Shown: in pieces, positions 18,334 through 26,901 of the stretch
Position numbering within the stretch: position 1 is the first letter of the stretch
How the letters are laid out: the number at the start of each line of letters is the position of its first letter
Program-made: the position numbers and the translations under genes
The notes under the pieces: generated by a model
Told to the model about the DNA's origin: nothing
The model's database searches: none
The model's input: the letters and a program-made list of their open reading frames with translations, nothing else
DNA from: Vondammii sp040505895
GTDB taxonomy: Bacteria > Pseudomonadota > Gammaproteobacteria > Chromatiales > Chromatiaceae
NCBI GenBank assembly: GCA_040505895.1
Contig: JBEVXU010000018.1
Span: 248,001-312,000 of the forward strand
Length of the DNA: 64,000 nt
Direction: 5' to 3'

Positions 18334-18591
18334 TCATATAGCCCCTGTTTTTATCAGATAGTTCTTCAACGCAACTGGATCGAGATAGTAGTGGCAGATC
18401 GTCTCTCCCCCTCCTTCCAGCACTGGAATCAAGTGACCAAGCCGCTCTCTGGTTTCTGCTGACTCATCGACGTCAAGACGTTCCAGCTCAAATGGGTGGT
18501 CAATCTGCATCTGCTCCAACTGCCGCCACATGTCATCACAAAGGTGACAGCCCTCCCTGTAATAGAACTGTAACCGGACTCTTTCTACCAT
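18334..18591 (-). CDS. Glutaredoxin-like protein (DUF836 type)
   Basis: A thioredoxin-fold protein of 85 residues with the redox motif CHLC near the N-terminus (FYYREGCHLCDDM). The cis-proline region is seen in HLIPVLEGGGETICHYYLD. The ATG at 18591 is chosen because it begins one base after the mucD stop region. Small glutaredoxin-like proteins of this family follow mucD/lepA in several gammaproteobacteria. The substrate is unknown. It is the last gene of the operon before the terminator. Confidence 0.8.
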   Translation of the reverse strand: MVERVRLQFYYREGCHLCDDMWRQLEQMQIDHPFELERLDVDESAETRERLGHLIPVLEGGGETICHYYLDPVALKNYLIKTGAI

Positions 18592-18592
18592 C

Positions 18593-20032
18593 TCACTCAC
18601 CCGGCACCTGCAGTGCGAGAAATATCGGTCCACTGCGGCGCATTACCAGTACATTGATGTACTCTCCCTCTGGCAGCCGCGCCAGCTGCGCCTCAAACTC
18701 CTCCAGGTTTCTGACGCGCCTGTTATTGATCATCTGAATGATATCGCCCTGGCGTATTCCCGCAGCCTTGGCCGGACCGCTCTTCACAGTCTCGACCAGC
18801 ACACCATGTTTAGCATCCAGTTTGAACTGTCGTAGCAGCTGACGGGTAATGTCCCTAACCACCAGACCAAGAAGATTCCCAACGCTCTTCTTCACCTCTT
18901 TTGCCGCCAGTTCGATTTTATCATCCGCAGGCAATTCACCGATCTCTACCGAGATCGTCTTGCGTTTACCACTGCGCAGTATCCCTATCTCGGCCGGCTT
19001 ATTCACCCTGCTGCTACCGACAAGTGGTGGCAGCATAGTAGAGTCGTGAAGATGTTTACCATTGAACTGGAGAATAATATCTCCCGCCTCTATCCCCGCT
19101 TTTTCAGCCGGGCTATCAGCAAACACTCTGGCCACCAGGGCGCCTCTTGGCTGTTTCATACCGAACGAATCCGCCAGTTCACGAGTCACATCCTGAATCT
19201 GGACACCCAGCCAACCCCGACTGACCCGTCCCTGATCCCGTAGCTGATCAGCTACATTCATCGCCATCTCTATGGGGATAGCGAAGGAGAGGCCCATAAA
19301 GCCCCCCGTCCTACTATAGATCTGAGAGTTGATACCCACCACTTCACCCTTCAGGTTAAACAGTGGCCCGCCTGAATTACCCGGATTGATGGCAACGTCG
19401 GTCTGTATGAAGGGCACATAGTTTTCGCTCGGCAGGCTACGCCCCTTCGCACTAACGATACCGGCAGTGACGGAATGATCAAAACCAAAGGGGGAACCAA
19501 TCGCCAGCACCCAAGCCCCCACCTTTAGATCACTGCTGCTACCCACTTTTACCATGGGCAGTCCCTTGGCATCTATCTTCAGCAGAGCGACGTCGCTGGC
19601 TTTATCCATACCGATGACCTCCGCCATATACTCGTGGTGGCTGTTGAGACGCACAAGGATCTCATCGGCACCATTGACTACGTGGTAGTTGGTCAGAATA
19701 TAGCCATCCTTGGAGATAACAAATCCCGATCCAAGAGACTGCGCATCGTGTTCCCTCGGCTCAAGCTGCCCGAGACCTTCACCGAGAAAACGCCGAAAAA
19801 GTTCATTAAGCGGACTATCTTCAGGTAGATTGGGGATCTGAAAATCTTTGCCAAGCTGTCTGATCTGTGGGCGATGTTGCTTAGTACTGATATTGACCAC
19901 CGATGGGCTGTTATCAATTACCAGCTGTGTAAAATCCGGTAATGCGCGGGCATGGGAAGCAGTTGATGCCAACACCAACAATAACATCCAGAAAAAACTG
20001 AAGTATCTATCCCTAACTCGCTCTGTGTACAT
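18593..20032 (-). CDS. mucD: Periplasmic serine protease MucD/DegQ (HtrA family)
   Basis: HtrA proteases degrade or refold damaged periplasmic proteins. Starting from ATG 20032 (GGGAG seven bases upstream) the protein has 479 residues, with a signal peptide ending near SHARA. The catalytic triad is visible as His in YILTNYHVVNG, Asp in DKASDVALLKID and Ser in NPGNSGGPLFNL. Two PDZ domains follow, marked by GWLGVQIQDVTRELADSFG and GLVVRDITRQLLRQFKLD. Position at the end of rpoE-rseABC matches algU-mucABCD of Pseudomonas. Confidence 0.95.
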   Translation of the reverse strand: MYTERVRDRYFSFFWMLLLVLASTASHARALPDFTQLVIDNSPSVVNISTKQHRPQIRQLGKDFQIPNLPEDSPLNELFRRFLGEGLGQLEPREHDAQSLGSGFVISKDGYILTNYHVVNGADEILVRLNSHHEYMAEVIGMDKASDVALLKIDAKGLPMVKVGSSSDLKVGAWVLAIGSPFGFDHSVTAGIVSAKGRSLPSENYVPFIQTDVAINPGNSGGPLFNLKGEVVGINSQIYSRTGGFMGLSFAIPIEMAMNVADQLRDQGRVSRGWLGVQIQDVTRELADSFGMKQPRGALVARVFADSPAEKAGIEAGDIILQFNGKHLHDSTMLPPLVGSSRVNKPAEIGILRSGKRKTISVEIGELPADDKIELAAKEVKKSVGNLLGLVVRDITRQLLRQFKLDAKHGVLVETVKSGPAKAAGIRQGDIIQMINNRRVRNLEEFEAQLARLPEGEYINVLVMRRSGPIFLALQVPGE

Positions 20033-20054
20033 AAAAAACTCCCGGTAAAAATTA

Positions 20055-20528
20055 TCAACCATCCAGGGTCACATGAACCCTGCCGGCACGGCGCAGTACC
20101 ACAGCTTGATACCGCTTATCATGGCTGCTTGACGCAGCGTGATAACGTAGATAGAGCAGTCCTACCAACAGACCTAATAGACCACTAACTATTATCATTG
20201 GTTCCGTCGATTTGAACTCAAGCAGAGTGGCGAGCCAACGTCCGAGCAGAGAAAAAAGAAAGAATGAAAACAGGGGAACAAGATAGAGGATGACAGAACT
20301 CTTCAACAGGGTGGATTCAGCCAACCCGAGAATGACCTGCTCACCTGGTGACGCGCCGATACCATTTAGCACTATGAACGAATTGCGTCGTCGGCCAAAC
20401 ACCTTGGATATTGCAGATACACCGCAAGAGCTGCTACCGGCACAGCCGCCACAAGTAGATTTACGCTCAGTCTCGACGGTGGCAAACTCACCGTCAGTGG
20501 ATATAACCAGGGCCTGCTCTTCGATCAT
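20055..20528 (-). CDS. rseC: SoxR-reducing/RseC family protein
   Basis: RseC/MucC is an inner-membrane protein of the sigma-E operon that modulates the stress response; in E. coli it is also tied to the Rsx reducing complex. It has 157 residues. The N-terminal cysteine-rich motif CGGCAGSSSCG is near residue 22. Two membrane segments (about 80-100 and 108-128) follow. The start overlaps the rseB stop (ATGA). 22 bases separate it from mucD. Confidence 0.9.
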   Translation of the reverse strand: MIEEQALVISTDGEFATVETERKSTCGGCAGSSSCGVSAISKVFGRRRNSFIVLNGIGASPGEQVILGLAESTLLKSSVILYLVPLFSFFLFSLLGRWLATLLEFKSTEPMIIVSGLLGLLVGLLYLRYHAASSSHDKRYQAVVLRRAGRVHVTLDG

Positions 20529-21499
20529 TGAATTCTATGCAACGCCTTGGCGACCTGCTCCACCGTCAGCGCCGGCACTTCACCGATCACCGTCACCTGA
20601 AACTCTTGGAAGCGGTTACCAAAAGCATTGATTGCCCCCATATTGGAGCTGCCATGCAATCCGGCATCAGTACCCGCTTTCTCAACATAGAGGGAGAGAG
20701 AGGCGAGACCGTCTGATATGACAAAATGATCCATACCGACTTCACTCTTTCCTGCAGATTTCCTGGCATGCAAGGTGACGGCAAAACCTGCAGGAAGGTC
20801 GTTGAATTGCCAGCCTTTGTCACCCCCTCCAGGCATCTGCCTCAAAGGTTTCTGTTGAACCCACTGGTAATCCTCTTTACCTGCAATGGAGGGCTCCGTC
20901 AGCGCCTCAACATTCGTGTCTACCTGTAACTGGGTGAACATAATCTGGGATATGGCATCACCATTGGCATTAAGCATGTCCGTCTTTAGTGGCAACCCAT
21001 GCTGCTTATCGAGGTATATTCGGTAACCGTATCGATAGTGATCTTTGGGTACGATGGCAACCACTGCCACAGCACGGTCAGCCACCCTCGCCTCTCCTAA
21101 ATTGAAGAAACTGTAGTGCTCATCAAGCTGACCGGCGTCAACGGACAGTACCGCCCTAAAGCCCTGACCCAGCACCCGGCTACCGATAGATACGGACCTG
21201 GAGTCAGGTGCAATACAAGTGACTGACGCATTGTCGCGAACAACTTCCCGCGCAACACCATTGAGGGAGACCAGACGTTCACTCTCCCCCTTGCTGTTAG
21301 CGCTATGGACAATACGCATACTCTCCAGGTGATTGTCATGCAGATAGACGAAGGTACCTTCGTAACTGAGGGTATGAACGGCATTGACCATCTTCTCCAG
21401 CCAGACTTTCACCCCCTCCTTATCCGTCTCCCCGAGTGCCTGGAAGGAGGTCGCGAAGACGCCCAGTAGTAGAAGGAGTAAAAAGCGACGAAGCACCAT
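20525..21499 (-). CDS. rseB: Sigma-E regulatory protein RseB/MucB
   Basis: RseB is the periplasmic partner that shields RseA from proteolysis and senses envelope signals. The long frame extends into rseA, so the start is placed at ATG 21499 (MVLRRFLLLLLLGVF), giving 324 residues with a clear signal peptide. The family stretch TLSYEGTFVYLHDNHLESMR is at the start of the mature protein. The C-terminal domain includes LPAGFAVTLHARKS and the conserved SDGLASLSLYVE. Four bases after rseA. Confidence 0.94.
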   Translation of the reverse strand: MVLRRFLLLLLLGVFATSFQALGETDKEGVKVWLEKMVNAVHTLSYEGTFVYLHDNHLESMRIVHSANSKGESERLVSLNGVAREVVRDNASVTCIAPDSRSVSIGSRVLGQGFRAVLSVDAGQLDEHYSFFNLGEARVADRAVAVVAIVPKDHYRYGYRIYLDKQHGLPLKTDMLNANGDAISQIMFTQLQVDTNVEALTEPSIAGKEDYQWVQQKPLRQMPGGGDKGWQFNDLPAGFAVTLHARKSAGKSEVGMDHFVISDGLASLSLYVEKAGTDAGLHGSSNMGAINAFGNRFQEFQVTVIGEVPALTVEQVAKALHRIQ

Positions 21500-21503
21500 T
21501 AGA

Positions 21504-22082
21504 CTAACGTCTACTGTTGCTGTCATAGGTGACAAAACTCGCATAAGGAGCGACACCTGACATAGTACCAGAGGAGGAAAACTCATTATGATCAACTAGA
21601 TAGCGATTTAGCTGGGACTCAACCTTCGGCCCAGACAGGTTCTTCCAGCGCGTGGCTGTGCGTTCAAGGTAGGGAGCATTTGCCGATGAAGCGACAATCT
21701 GCACACCACCACCATCTGCCACTCCCTGTATCTGTGGCAACAGATAAACTGCCATAACCGCCACTGAGGCGGCCAGCGCGGCCCCAACAGCAGGCTTGGC
21801 CCAATGATGTACCCTACCCTCAGCCTTCGAAACGTGACCATGGGCCGGTGCGGCAATGATCGCCGGTTCAGACTTAATCTGCTCCCGTATCGCCCCGGCA
21901 ATCCCAGCGGGAGATAACCGCGTCCCTTCACCCCGCATAACATCGCTTATCAACTGATAAGTATCCAGGCTGTCGTGGAGATCATCATCATCCTGGAGTC
22001 GATCAAGAAGAGCCTGCGTCTCATGGTGAGCAAGCTCATCATCCAGTAACGCTGAAAGTTGTTCTCTAATTTCGTCAGTCAT
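21504..22082 (-). CDS. rseA: Anti-sigma-E factor RseA/MucA
   Basis: RseA holds sigma-E at the inner membrane until cleaved by DegS and RseP. It has 192 residues. The cytoplasmic sigma-binding domain begins MTDEIREQLSALLDDELAHHE. One membrane segment lies around residues 98-115 (VGAALAASVAVMAVYLLP), and a periplasmic part follows. The order rpoE-rseA-rseB-rseC-mucD is the standard one. The gap to rpoE is 26 bases. Confidence 0.94.
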   Translation of the reverse strand: MTDEIREQLSALLDDELAHHETQALLDRLQDDDDLHDSLDTYQLISDVMRGEGTRLSPAGIAGAIREQIKSEPAIIAAPAHGHVSKAEGRVHHWAKPAVGAALAASVAVMAVYLLPQIQGVADGGGVQIVASSANAPYLERTATRWKNLSGPKVESQLNRYLVDHNEFSSSGTMSGVAPYASFVTYDSNSRR

Positions 22083-22108
22083 GACCGTAGTTAATCACTA
22101 AGCAGTTG

Positions 22109-22684
22109 TTAGGCCAGCAGTGGCTGAATCCTTTTCTCAATCGCCGCGCGGGCACGAAAGATTCTCGATCTGACCGTACCCACAGGGCACTCCATAGCCT
22201 TGGCGATCTCCTCATAACTTAAGCCTTCCAGCTCTCGTAGTGTAATTGCCGTGCGCAAATCTTGCGGCAGTTCATCGATTGCGAGACGTACGGTGTCGGC
22301 CAACTCGCTCTCGAGAGCGTGATGCTCCGGTGTTGCCATCTCTTTCAGACGGATACCGGAATCGAGTTGCTCCGCCATCTCCGCATCAATATCACTCCCC
22401 GGTGGGCGTCGCTTCCTGGCAACCAAGTAATTCTTTGCGGTATTAATCGCGATCCGATAGAGCCAGGTATAAAACGCGCTATCTCCCCGAAAGCCGGGGA
22501 GTGCACGATAGGCCTTGATAAAGGCCTCCTGTGCCACATCCTGTGTCTCACTGGTATCCCGAATATAGCGAGAGACCAAATTCATCACCTTCTGTTGGTA
22601 CTTCAGCACCAGTAGATCGAAGGCCTTTTTGTCTCCGCGCTGTACGCGTTCAACCAGCTCCTGATCTACCTTCCGCTCGCCCAT
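22109..22684 (-). CDS. rpoE: RNA polymerase sigma-E factor RpoE/AlgU
   Basis: This ECF sigma factor controls envelope-stress genes. It has 191 residues. Region 2 contains FDLLVLKYQQKVMNLVSRYI and DVAQEAFIKAYRALPGFRG. Region 4 has LPQDLRTAITLRELEGLSYE and the helix-turn-helix AMECPVGTVRSRIFRARAA. The ribosome site GGGGT is well placed. A sigma-E-like promoter 50-75 bases upstream suggests self-activation, as in E. coli and Pseudomonas. Confidence 0.97.
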   Translation of the reverse strand: MGERKVDQELVERVQRGDKKAFDLLVLKYQQKVMNLVSRYIRDTSETQDVAQEAFIKAYRALPGFRGDSAFYTWLYRIAINTAKNYLVARKRRPPGSDIDAEMAEQLDSGIRLKEMATPEHHALESELADTVRLAIDELPQDLRTAITLRELEGLSYEEIAKAMECPVGTVRSRIFRARAAIEKRIQPLLA

Positions 22685-22733
22685 CCGGGCTTACCCCCTG
22701 ATTTTGGCAAGCAATCTCTATTGTTCACTGTGA

Positions 22734-22760
22734 ATTGACAGCCTGTAATGGAATAAGTTC
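22734..22760 (-). promoter_or_regulatory. Putative sigma-E-type promoter of rpoE
   Basis: The minus strand reads GAACTT (22760-22755), then 16 bases, then TCAAT (22738-22734). The -35 box is the sigma-E consensus; the -10 box matches TCTGA at three of five positions. The spacing is correct for E. coli-type sigma-E promoters. Autoregulation of rpoE operons is well established in related bacteria. Confidence 0.45.
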
Positions 22761-22879
22761 TATTTAATATAGGGTTCTCGAAACCGCCAAGATAGGCTAG
22801 GATTCGTGACCCAAACCCCAAAAAGGGGCTCTCTGATTCGAGTGATTATGACCCTAAGACGGAAATCCGGCAATCCCTG

Positions 22880-24490
22880 ATGAATACTCACCACCATTTT
22901 GATGTTTTAGTCATCGGCAGCGGTGCTGCCGGCCTCAGTCTGGCGCTGCGCCTCCCGCAACACCTGCAGGTCGCGGTTATTTCAAAAAAGGCACTCTCTG
23001 AGGGCAACACCTACTATGCTCAGGGTGGCATTGCCGCAGTGCTTGATGAGAATGATTCGATTGAATCTCACATCGAGGACACTTTTAATGCCGGCGCCGG
23101 CCTCTGCGACAGGGAGATTATCCGGCAGGTGGCAGAACATGGGCCTGAAAATATCCAATGGCTGCTGGATGAAGGTGTCGATTTCACCCGTGAGCGACCC
23201 TCCTCTGAAGTTCTTCACCTTACCAGGGAGGGTGGGCACTCCAAGCGCAGAGTGGTTCACGCAGCGGATGCCACCGGTCAGGAGGTTGAAATCCGTATTG
23301 AGCAGGATGCCAGAAAACGTAGCAACATCCATCTGTTTGAACACCACAACGCCGTCGACCTGATACTGGCGAACAAAAATTTGGGGAGCGACAGGCGCTG
23401 TGTCGGCGCCTACATTTTGAATACTGAGTCCAGTCACGTTGAGACGTTCCTGGCAAATGCCACCGTCATCGCTACCGGCGGCGCGAGCAAAGTATACCTC
23501 TATACCAGCAACCCAGATGTCGCCACCGGTGACGGTATCGCCATGGCTTGGCGTGCCGGCTGCCGGGTTGCCAATATGGAGTTTATCCAGTTTCACCCGA
23601 CTTGCCTCTATCACCCCGAAGCCAAATCCTTTCTAATCACCGAAGCGATACGTGGTGAAGGCGGTAAACTACTGCTGGCAGATGGTAGCCGTTTTATGCC
23701 TCGTTTCGACGATCGGGCGGAACTGGCTCCCAGAGATATCGTTGCCCGAGCGATAGACCATGAGATGAAACGTCTTGGAGAGGATTGCGTCTATCTCGAT
23801 ATCAGCCACAAACCGGAAGAGTTCATCCTCGATCATTTCCCAACCATTCACCGCCGCTGCAAAGAGTATGGCATTGATATCACCCAGGAGCCCATCCCTG
23901 TAGTACCGGCGGCACACTACACCTGTGGCGGCATTATCAGCGATACCCAAGGACTAACCGATATCCCCAACCTCTATGCCATTGGAGAAGCCTCCTACAC
24001 AGGCCTTCACGGTGCCAACCGGATGGCCAGCAACTCTCTATTGGAGTGCCTCGTCTTTGCCCAGGCAGCAGCACAGGACATTGCCGAAAAAATCGAATCA
24101 ACACCAAATCCTCCTGAAGTAAGTGCCTGGGATGAGAGCCGGGTAACCGACTCAGATGAGGAGGTGGTGGTAGCCCACAACTGGGACGAACTGCGCCGCT
24201 TCATGTGGGACTACGTCGGTATCGTCCGAACTAACAAACGGCTGGAACGAGCCAGGCGCCGAATCAACCTGCTTCAGCAGGAGATCAGGGAGTACTACAG
24301 CAACTTCCGCGTCACCAATGATCTACTGGAGCTGCGTAACCTAGTGGAAGTTGCCAGCCTCATCGTACGCTCTGCTCAGAGCAGAAAAGAGAGCCGGGGA
24401 CTCCACTTTACCCTCGACTTCCCCAAGCGCGACGACAGATATCAGCGCAATCCAACCATTCTTATGCCGGATAACTATCGCCCAAAGTAA
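22880..24490 (+). CDS. nadB: L-aspartate oxidase
   Basis: NadB oxidises L-aspartate to iminoaspartate, the first step of NAD synthesis. It has 536 residues. The FAD-binding motif VIGSGAAGLSLALRLP is at the N-terminus. The active-site region shows AQGGIAAVLDENDSIESH and EFIQFHPTCLYHPE, with AARYTCGG-type sequence AAHYTCGGI and GLHGANRMASNSLLECLVF later. The C-terminal helical domain has LRRFMWDYVGIVR. It is divergent from rpoE, the same arrangement as in Pseudomonas and E. coli. Confidence 0.96.
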   Translation: MNTHHHFDVLVIGSGAAGLSLALRLPQHLQVAVISKKALSEGNTYYAQGGIAAVLDENDSIESHIEDTFNAGAGLCDREIIRQVAEHGPENIQWLLDEGVDFTRERPSSEVLHLTREGGHSKRRVVHAADATGQEVEIRIEQDARKRSNIHLFEHHNAVDLILANKNLGSDRRCVGAYILNTESSHVETFLANATVIATGGASKVYLYTSNPDVATGDGIAMAWRAGCRVANMEFIQFHPTCLYHPEAKSFLITEAIRGEGGKLLLADGSRFMPRFDDRAELAPRDIVARAIDHEMKRLGEDCVYLDISHKPEEFILDHFPTIHRRCKEYGIDITQEPIPVVPAAHYTCGGIISDTQGLTDIPNLYAIGEASYTGLHGANRMASNSLLECLVFAQAAAQDIAEKIESTPNPPEVSAWDESRVTDSDEEVVVAHNWDELRRFMWDYVGIVRTNKRLERARRRINLLQQEIREYYSNFRVTNDLLELRNLVEVASLIVRSAQSRKESRGLHFTLDFPKRDDRYQRNPTILMPDNYRPK

Positions 24491-24527
24491 CAGCGGGAAA
24501 CTACCCAAGGAACAGGAGCTGGATTAC

Positions 24528-24602
24528 CTAGGGAGCATCTGATTAAGTCTGGTTAGATTTAGCCAGCGTAAAGCAATCATAACTTGGTCAGAGTCTCCCT
24601 AG
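24528..24602. mobile_element. Small IS5-like palindromic element with CTAG duplication
   Basis: A 67-base element (24532-24598) has imperfect inverted ends (GGAGCATCTGATTAAG on the left; the right end is close to its complement) and CTAG on both sides. The ends resemble those of IS5 (GGAAGGTGCGAATAAG), and CTAG fits the YTAR target of that group. It sits between the convergent ends of nadB and ygfX and could act as a two-way terminator. Confidence 0.55.
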
Positions 24603-24619
24603 TATTCACTGTGTAGCTA

Positions 24620-25069
24620 TTACAGTGCCTGTTTTGGAAGATTACGCAAACGAATCCTCAGTCTACGCAGCTCATCCGCATCAGTATTGTCTGCCAGCAG
24701 AATTATATGTCGCCGCCTAAAAGAACCCATCCTAAACCCCAAGATAATCATCCAGGTAGAGACAAAGCTCCCTGCAAGCAGCTCCACCGGCTGAGCTTGG
24801 TTTCCACCACTCTCCAGTAGTGACCAACCGCCTTCACAGTGCCACTCAACTGTAGTTATCCTCTTCTCGCCCACACTCATAATGTGCCTGCGGGTGGTAA
24901 CAATCCAACTTGTGATGACTACCAGTAAGCTGACAGCTATTAAGCCGATGGGTAAAGCCAGGAAGAGGCAGAAGAGGAAAACAGCACCATGAAGAGTGTG
25001 GATATACCGCGCCAGGTTTGGCGATGGTGAAATTTGTACTCTGAGTGGTGGATAGGAGGTTCTATTCAT
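24620..25069 (-). CDS. ygfX: YgfX-family membrane protein (CptA-like)
   Basis: YgfX is a small membrane protein that in E. coli is encoded next to sdhE and was described as a toxin-like inhibitor of the cytoskeleton. From ATG 25069 (AAGGAG upstream) it has 149 residues. Two adjacent hydrophobic segments lie near residues 25-60 (FLFCLFLALPIGLIAVSLLV). A conserved basic/aromatic end carries FRRRHIILLADNTDADELRRL, as in the family. It is two genes away from sdhE here, separated by the 125-residue unknown gene. Confidence 0.75.
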   Translation of the reverse strand: MNRTSYPPLRVQISPSPNLARYIHTLHGAVFLFCLFLALPIGLIAVSLLVVITSWIVTTRRHIMSVGEKRITTVEWHCEGGWSLLESGGNQAQPVELLAGSFVSTWMIILGFRMGSFRRRHIILLADNTDADELRRLRIRLRNLPKQAL

Positions 25070-25139
25070 CACGCTCCTTGTGATGTGAAAATAATTCAGG
25101 CAGTTAAATACCCCGGTGATAAGGCGCAACCAAGCTGCT

Positions 25140-25517
25140 CTACTCTAACACGCTCTCAAGCTGCGCCTCAGCCACAGGGTGTGTCAGCACCACATGCACA
25201 GGAAACAGCGACTGTAGTTTCACCACATGCTCCAGTTCCTGCCTACTTACCATCACAATGACCTTAGCCTGGGGTGCATATTTCTGCAGACTGGCAAGAA
25301 AAACATCCAGATTGCTGACATTGACCCCTGCATAGTTGTTGCCATAACCATAGAAAAACTCTGCTACGACATAGTCCGGTTTCAGCTTCTTCAGCAGGGC
25401 AATTGCCTTGCGAATAGAGGCCACTCTGGTCTCTTGCAGACCCAGATGCCGATAGAGTGCGCCAAAGTTGGGATGGGTGGCGGATTCAATGATGGACAAT
25501 AGCGTCTTGGCAGACAT
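25140..25517 (-). CDS. Unknown protein with receiver-like fold
   Basis: I do not recognise the family. Starting from ATG 25517 it has 125 residues and no signal peptide or membrane segment. The pattern of alternating hydrophobic strands and helices (PDYVVAEFFYGYGNN, then AKVIVMVSRQELEHV, then FPVHVVLTHPV) resembles a response-regulator receiver domain, but the acidic pocket and the conserved Lys are not evident. A segment rich in Gly/Asn/Tyr (GYGNNYAGVN) stands at the place of the loop after strand 3. It lies between sdhE and ygfX, two genes that are usually adjacent, so it may share their regulation. Confidence 0.6.
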   Translation of the reverse strand: MSAKTLLSIIESATHPNFGALYRHLGLQETRVASIRKAIALLKKLKPDYVVAEFFYGYGNNYAGVNVSNLDVFLASLQKYAPQAKVIVMVSRQELEHVVKLQSLFPVHVVLTHPVAEAQLESVLE

Positions 25518-25666
25518 GACGGACCCTGTACTACGTTGGGCGATCATGCTACACCATCTCCAGATGCCGATACAGCTCTGTAACTGAATTGAAGGGAGGG
25601 TAACCGGCATGAAACAACAGAAGACCATTACCAGCTTCAGGTCACGCAAACAGTGTCTACGAGTCT

Positions 25667-25877
25667 TTAGGCAGCCTCTGAATAAGTCTGGCCGAATTGA
25701 ATTGTGCTCAGGAGGCGTAATATCAAGGCGAAGATCGCAGCTGATAGCTGGCTATTAGCAAGATTTTCAACACGAAAGCATAGCTTTCGGTGATGGTATT
25801 CAGCATAGCTGAATCCCTTCGATCGATTTCTCCTGAGTGCAAGGCAATCGGTCATGACTTGTTCAGAGGTTCCTTAG
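25667..25877. mobile_element. IS5-like MITE with TTAG duplication
   Basis: A 203-base element (25671-25873) is bounded by inverted ends GCAGCCTCTGAATAAGTC and the near-complement GACTTGTTCAGAGGTTCC, with TTAG repeated on both flanks. Ends and target (YTAR) point to the IS5 group. There is no coding frame inside. It fills most of the 418-base gap between sdhE and the next gene. Its right-hand 45 bases recur in the element at 46787-46845. Confidence 0.65.
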
Positions 25878-25935
25878 CAGGGTTTAATGACACACGGCCT
25901 GTGCGATATTCATCGTGGGGGGGGTATACCAGTAC

Positions 25936-26202
25936 CTACTGGTGCTGATAGATCTTCTGCATCCTTTTGATCATAGCGGCTACTGCCGGCTCCTTAGGTT
26001 GCTCATCACCCACCAGGCAGGCAAGTAATTGCCGATCTTCAAAGTCGAGCATCCGAACGAACAGCAACTGTTCACTCTTGCTCAGTTCCGGGTAGACCTG
26101 ATCAAGAAAGTCACGCAACAGATAGTCGAGCTCAAGCATGCCCCGCCGGCACTGCCACTGGAGCCGCTCAATACTGGGAGGCTGTCTATCTTCCCCCATC
26201 AT
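25936..26202 (-). CDS. sdhE: Succinate dehydrogenase flavinylation factor SdhE
   Basis: SdhE helps attach FAD covalently to SdhA. The frame extends upstream inside sdhB, but the ATG at 26202 overlaps the sdhB stop (ATGA) and gives 88 residues, the usual size. The motif RRGMLELD, which contains the residues needed for flavinylation (RGxxE), is near residue 20, followed by LLRDFLDQVYPELSKSEQ. It is downstream of sdhB in one operon. Confidence 0.94.
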   Translation of the reverse strand: MMGEDRQPPSIERLQWQCRRGMLELDYLLRDFLDQVYPELSKSEQLLFVRMLDFEDRQLLACLVGDEQPKEPAVAAMIKRMQKIYQHQ

Positions 26203-26888
26203 ATCGAGTGCTTGAACATCAATCCCTTGATATGCCCAATCGCTTTGGTGGGATTGAGTTGTTTGGGGCAAACGGCTACACAATTCATGATGGTGTGGCA
26301 GCGGAAAAGTTTATAGGGCCCTTCAAGGGCATCAAGGCGCTCATCCGTTGCCTGATCACGACTGTCGGCAAGGAATCGCCACGCCTGCAGCAGCGCCTGT
26401 GGGCCGTGAAATTTCTCAGGATTCCACCAGAAAGAGGGGCAGGAAGTGGAGCAGCAACCACACATAATGCACTCATAGAGTCCATCCAGCTTATCGCGCT
26501 CCTCAGGGGACTGCAGTACCTCCTGCTCCGGCAGCGGATCTTTCCGAATCAGGTAGGGCTTTACCGCTCGATACTGCTGGTAAAATTGGCTCATATCGAC
26601 GACCAGATCACGCACTACCGGACGGCCCGGCAGTGGGCGGACAGTGATCGGCTCTTTCAGGTCAGCCACCTGAGTAATGCAGCCGAGCAGATTGGTACCG
26701 TTGACATTAAGACCATCTGAGCCACAAACCCCTTCACCACATGAGTGGCGGAAGCTAAATGACTCATCCTGTCGTTTAATCTCCAGCAGGGCATCCCGCA
26801 GCATCATGCCTTGGGTCGCCTCCACCTCGAACTCCTGCATCCGGGGAGCGGTATCGACATCCGGGTTATAGCGATAGATGATAAATTT
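26199..26888 (-). CDS. sdhB: Succinate dehydrogenase iron-sulfur subunit
   Basis: SdhB carries electrons from SdhA to the membrane part of complex II through three iron-sulfur centres. From ATG 26888 (MKFIIYRYNPD) it has 229 residues. The [2Fe-2S] motif reads SCGEGVCGSDGLNVNG with a later GC. The [4Fe-4S] motif is CIMCGCCSTSCP, and the [3Fe-4S] plus second cluster ligands are in CHTIMNCVAVCPKQLNP. It is 13 bases after sdhA. Confidence 0.97.
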   Translation of the reverse strand, partial: KFIIYRYNPDVDTAPRMQEFEVEATQGMMLRDALLEIKRQDESFSFRHSCGEGVCGSDGLNVNGTNLLGCITQVADLKEPITVRPLPGRPVVRDLVVDMSQFYQQYRAVKPYLIRKDPLPEQEVLQSPEERDKLDGLYECIMCGCCSTSCPSFWWNPEKFHGPQALLQAWRFLADSRDQATDERLDALEGPYKLFRCHTIMNCVAVCPKQLNPTKAIGHIKGLMFKHSI

Positions 26889-26901
26889 CATTGGCCAGGT
26901 C

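Noticed and set aside
22982..23614. Open frame of 210 codons on the minus strand
   Set aside because: Antisense to nadB; shadow frame.
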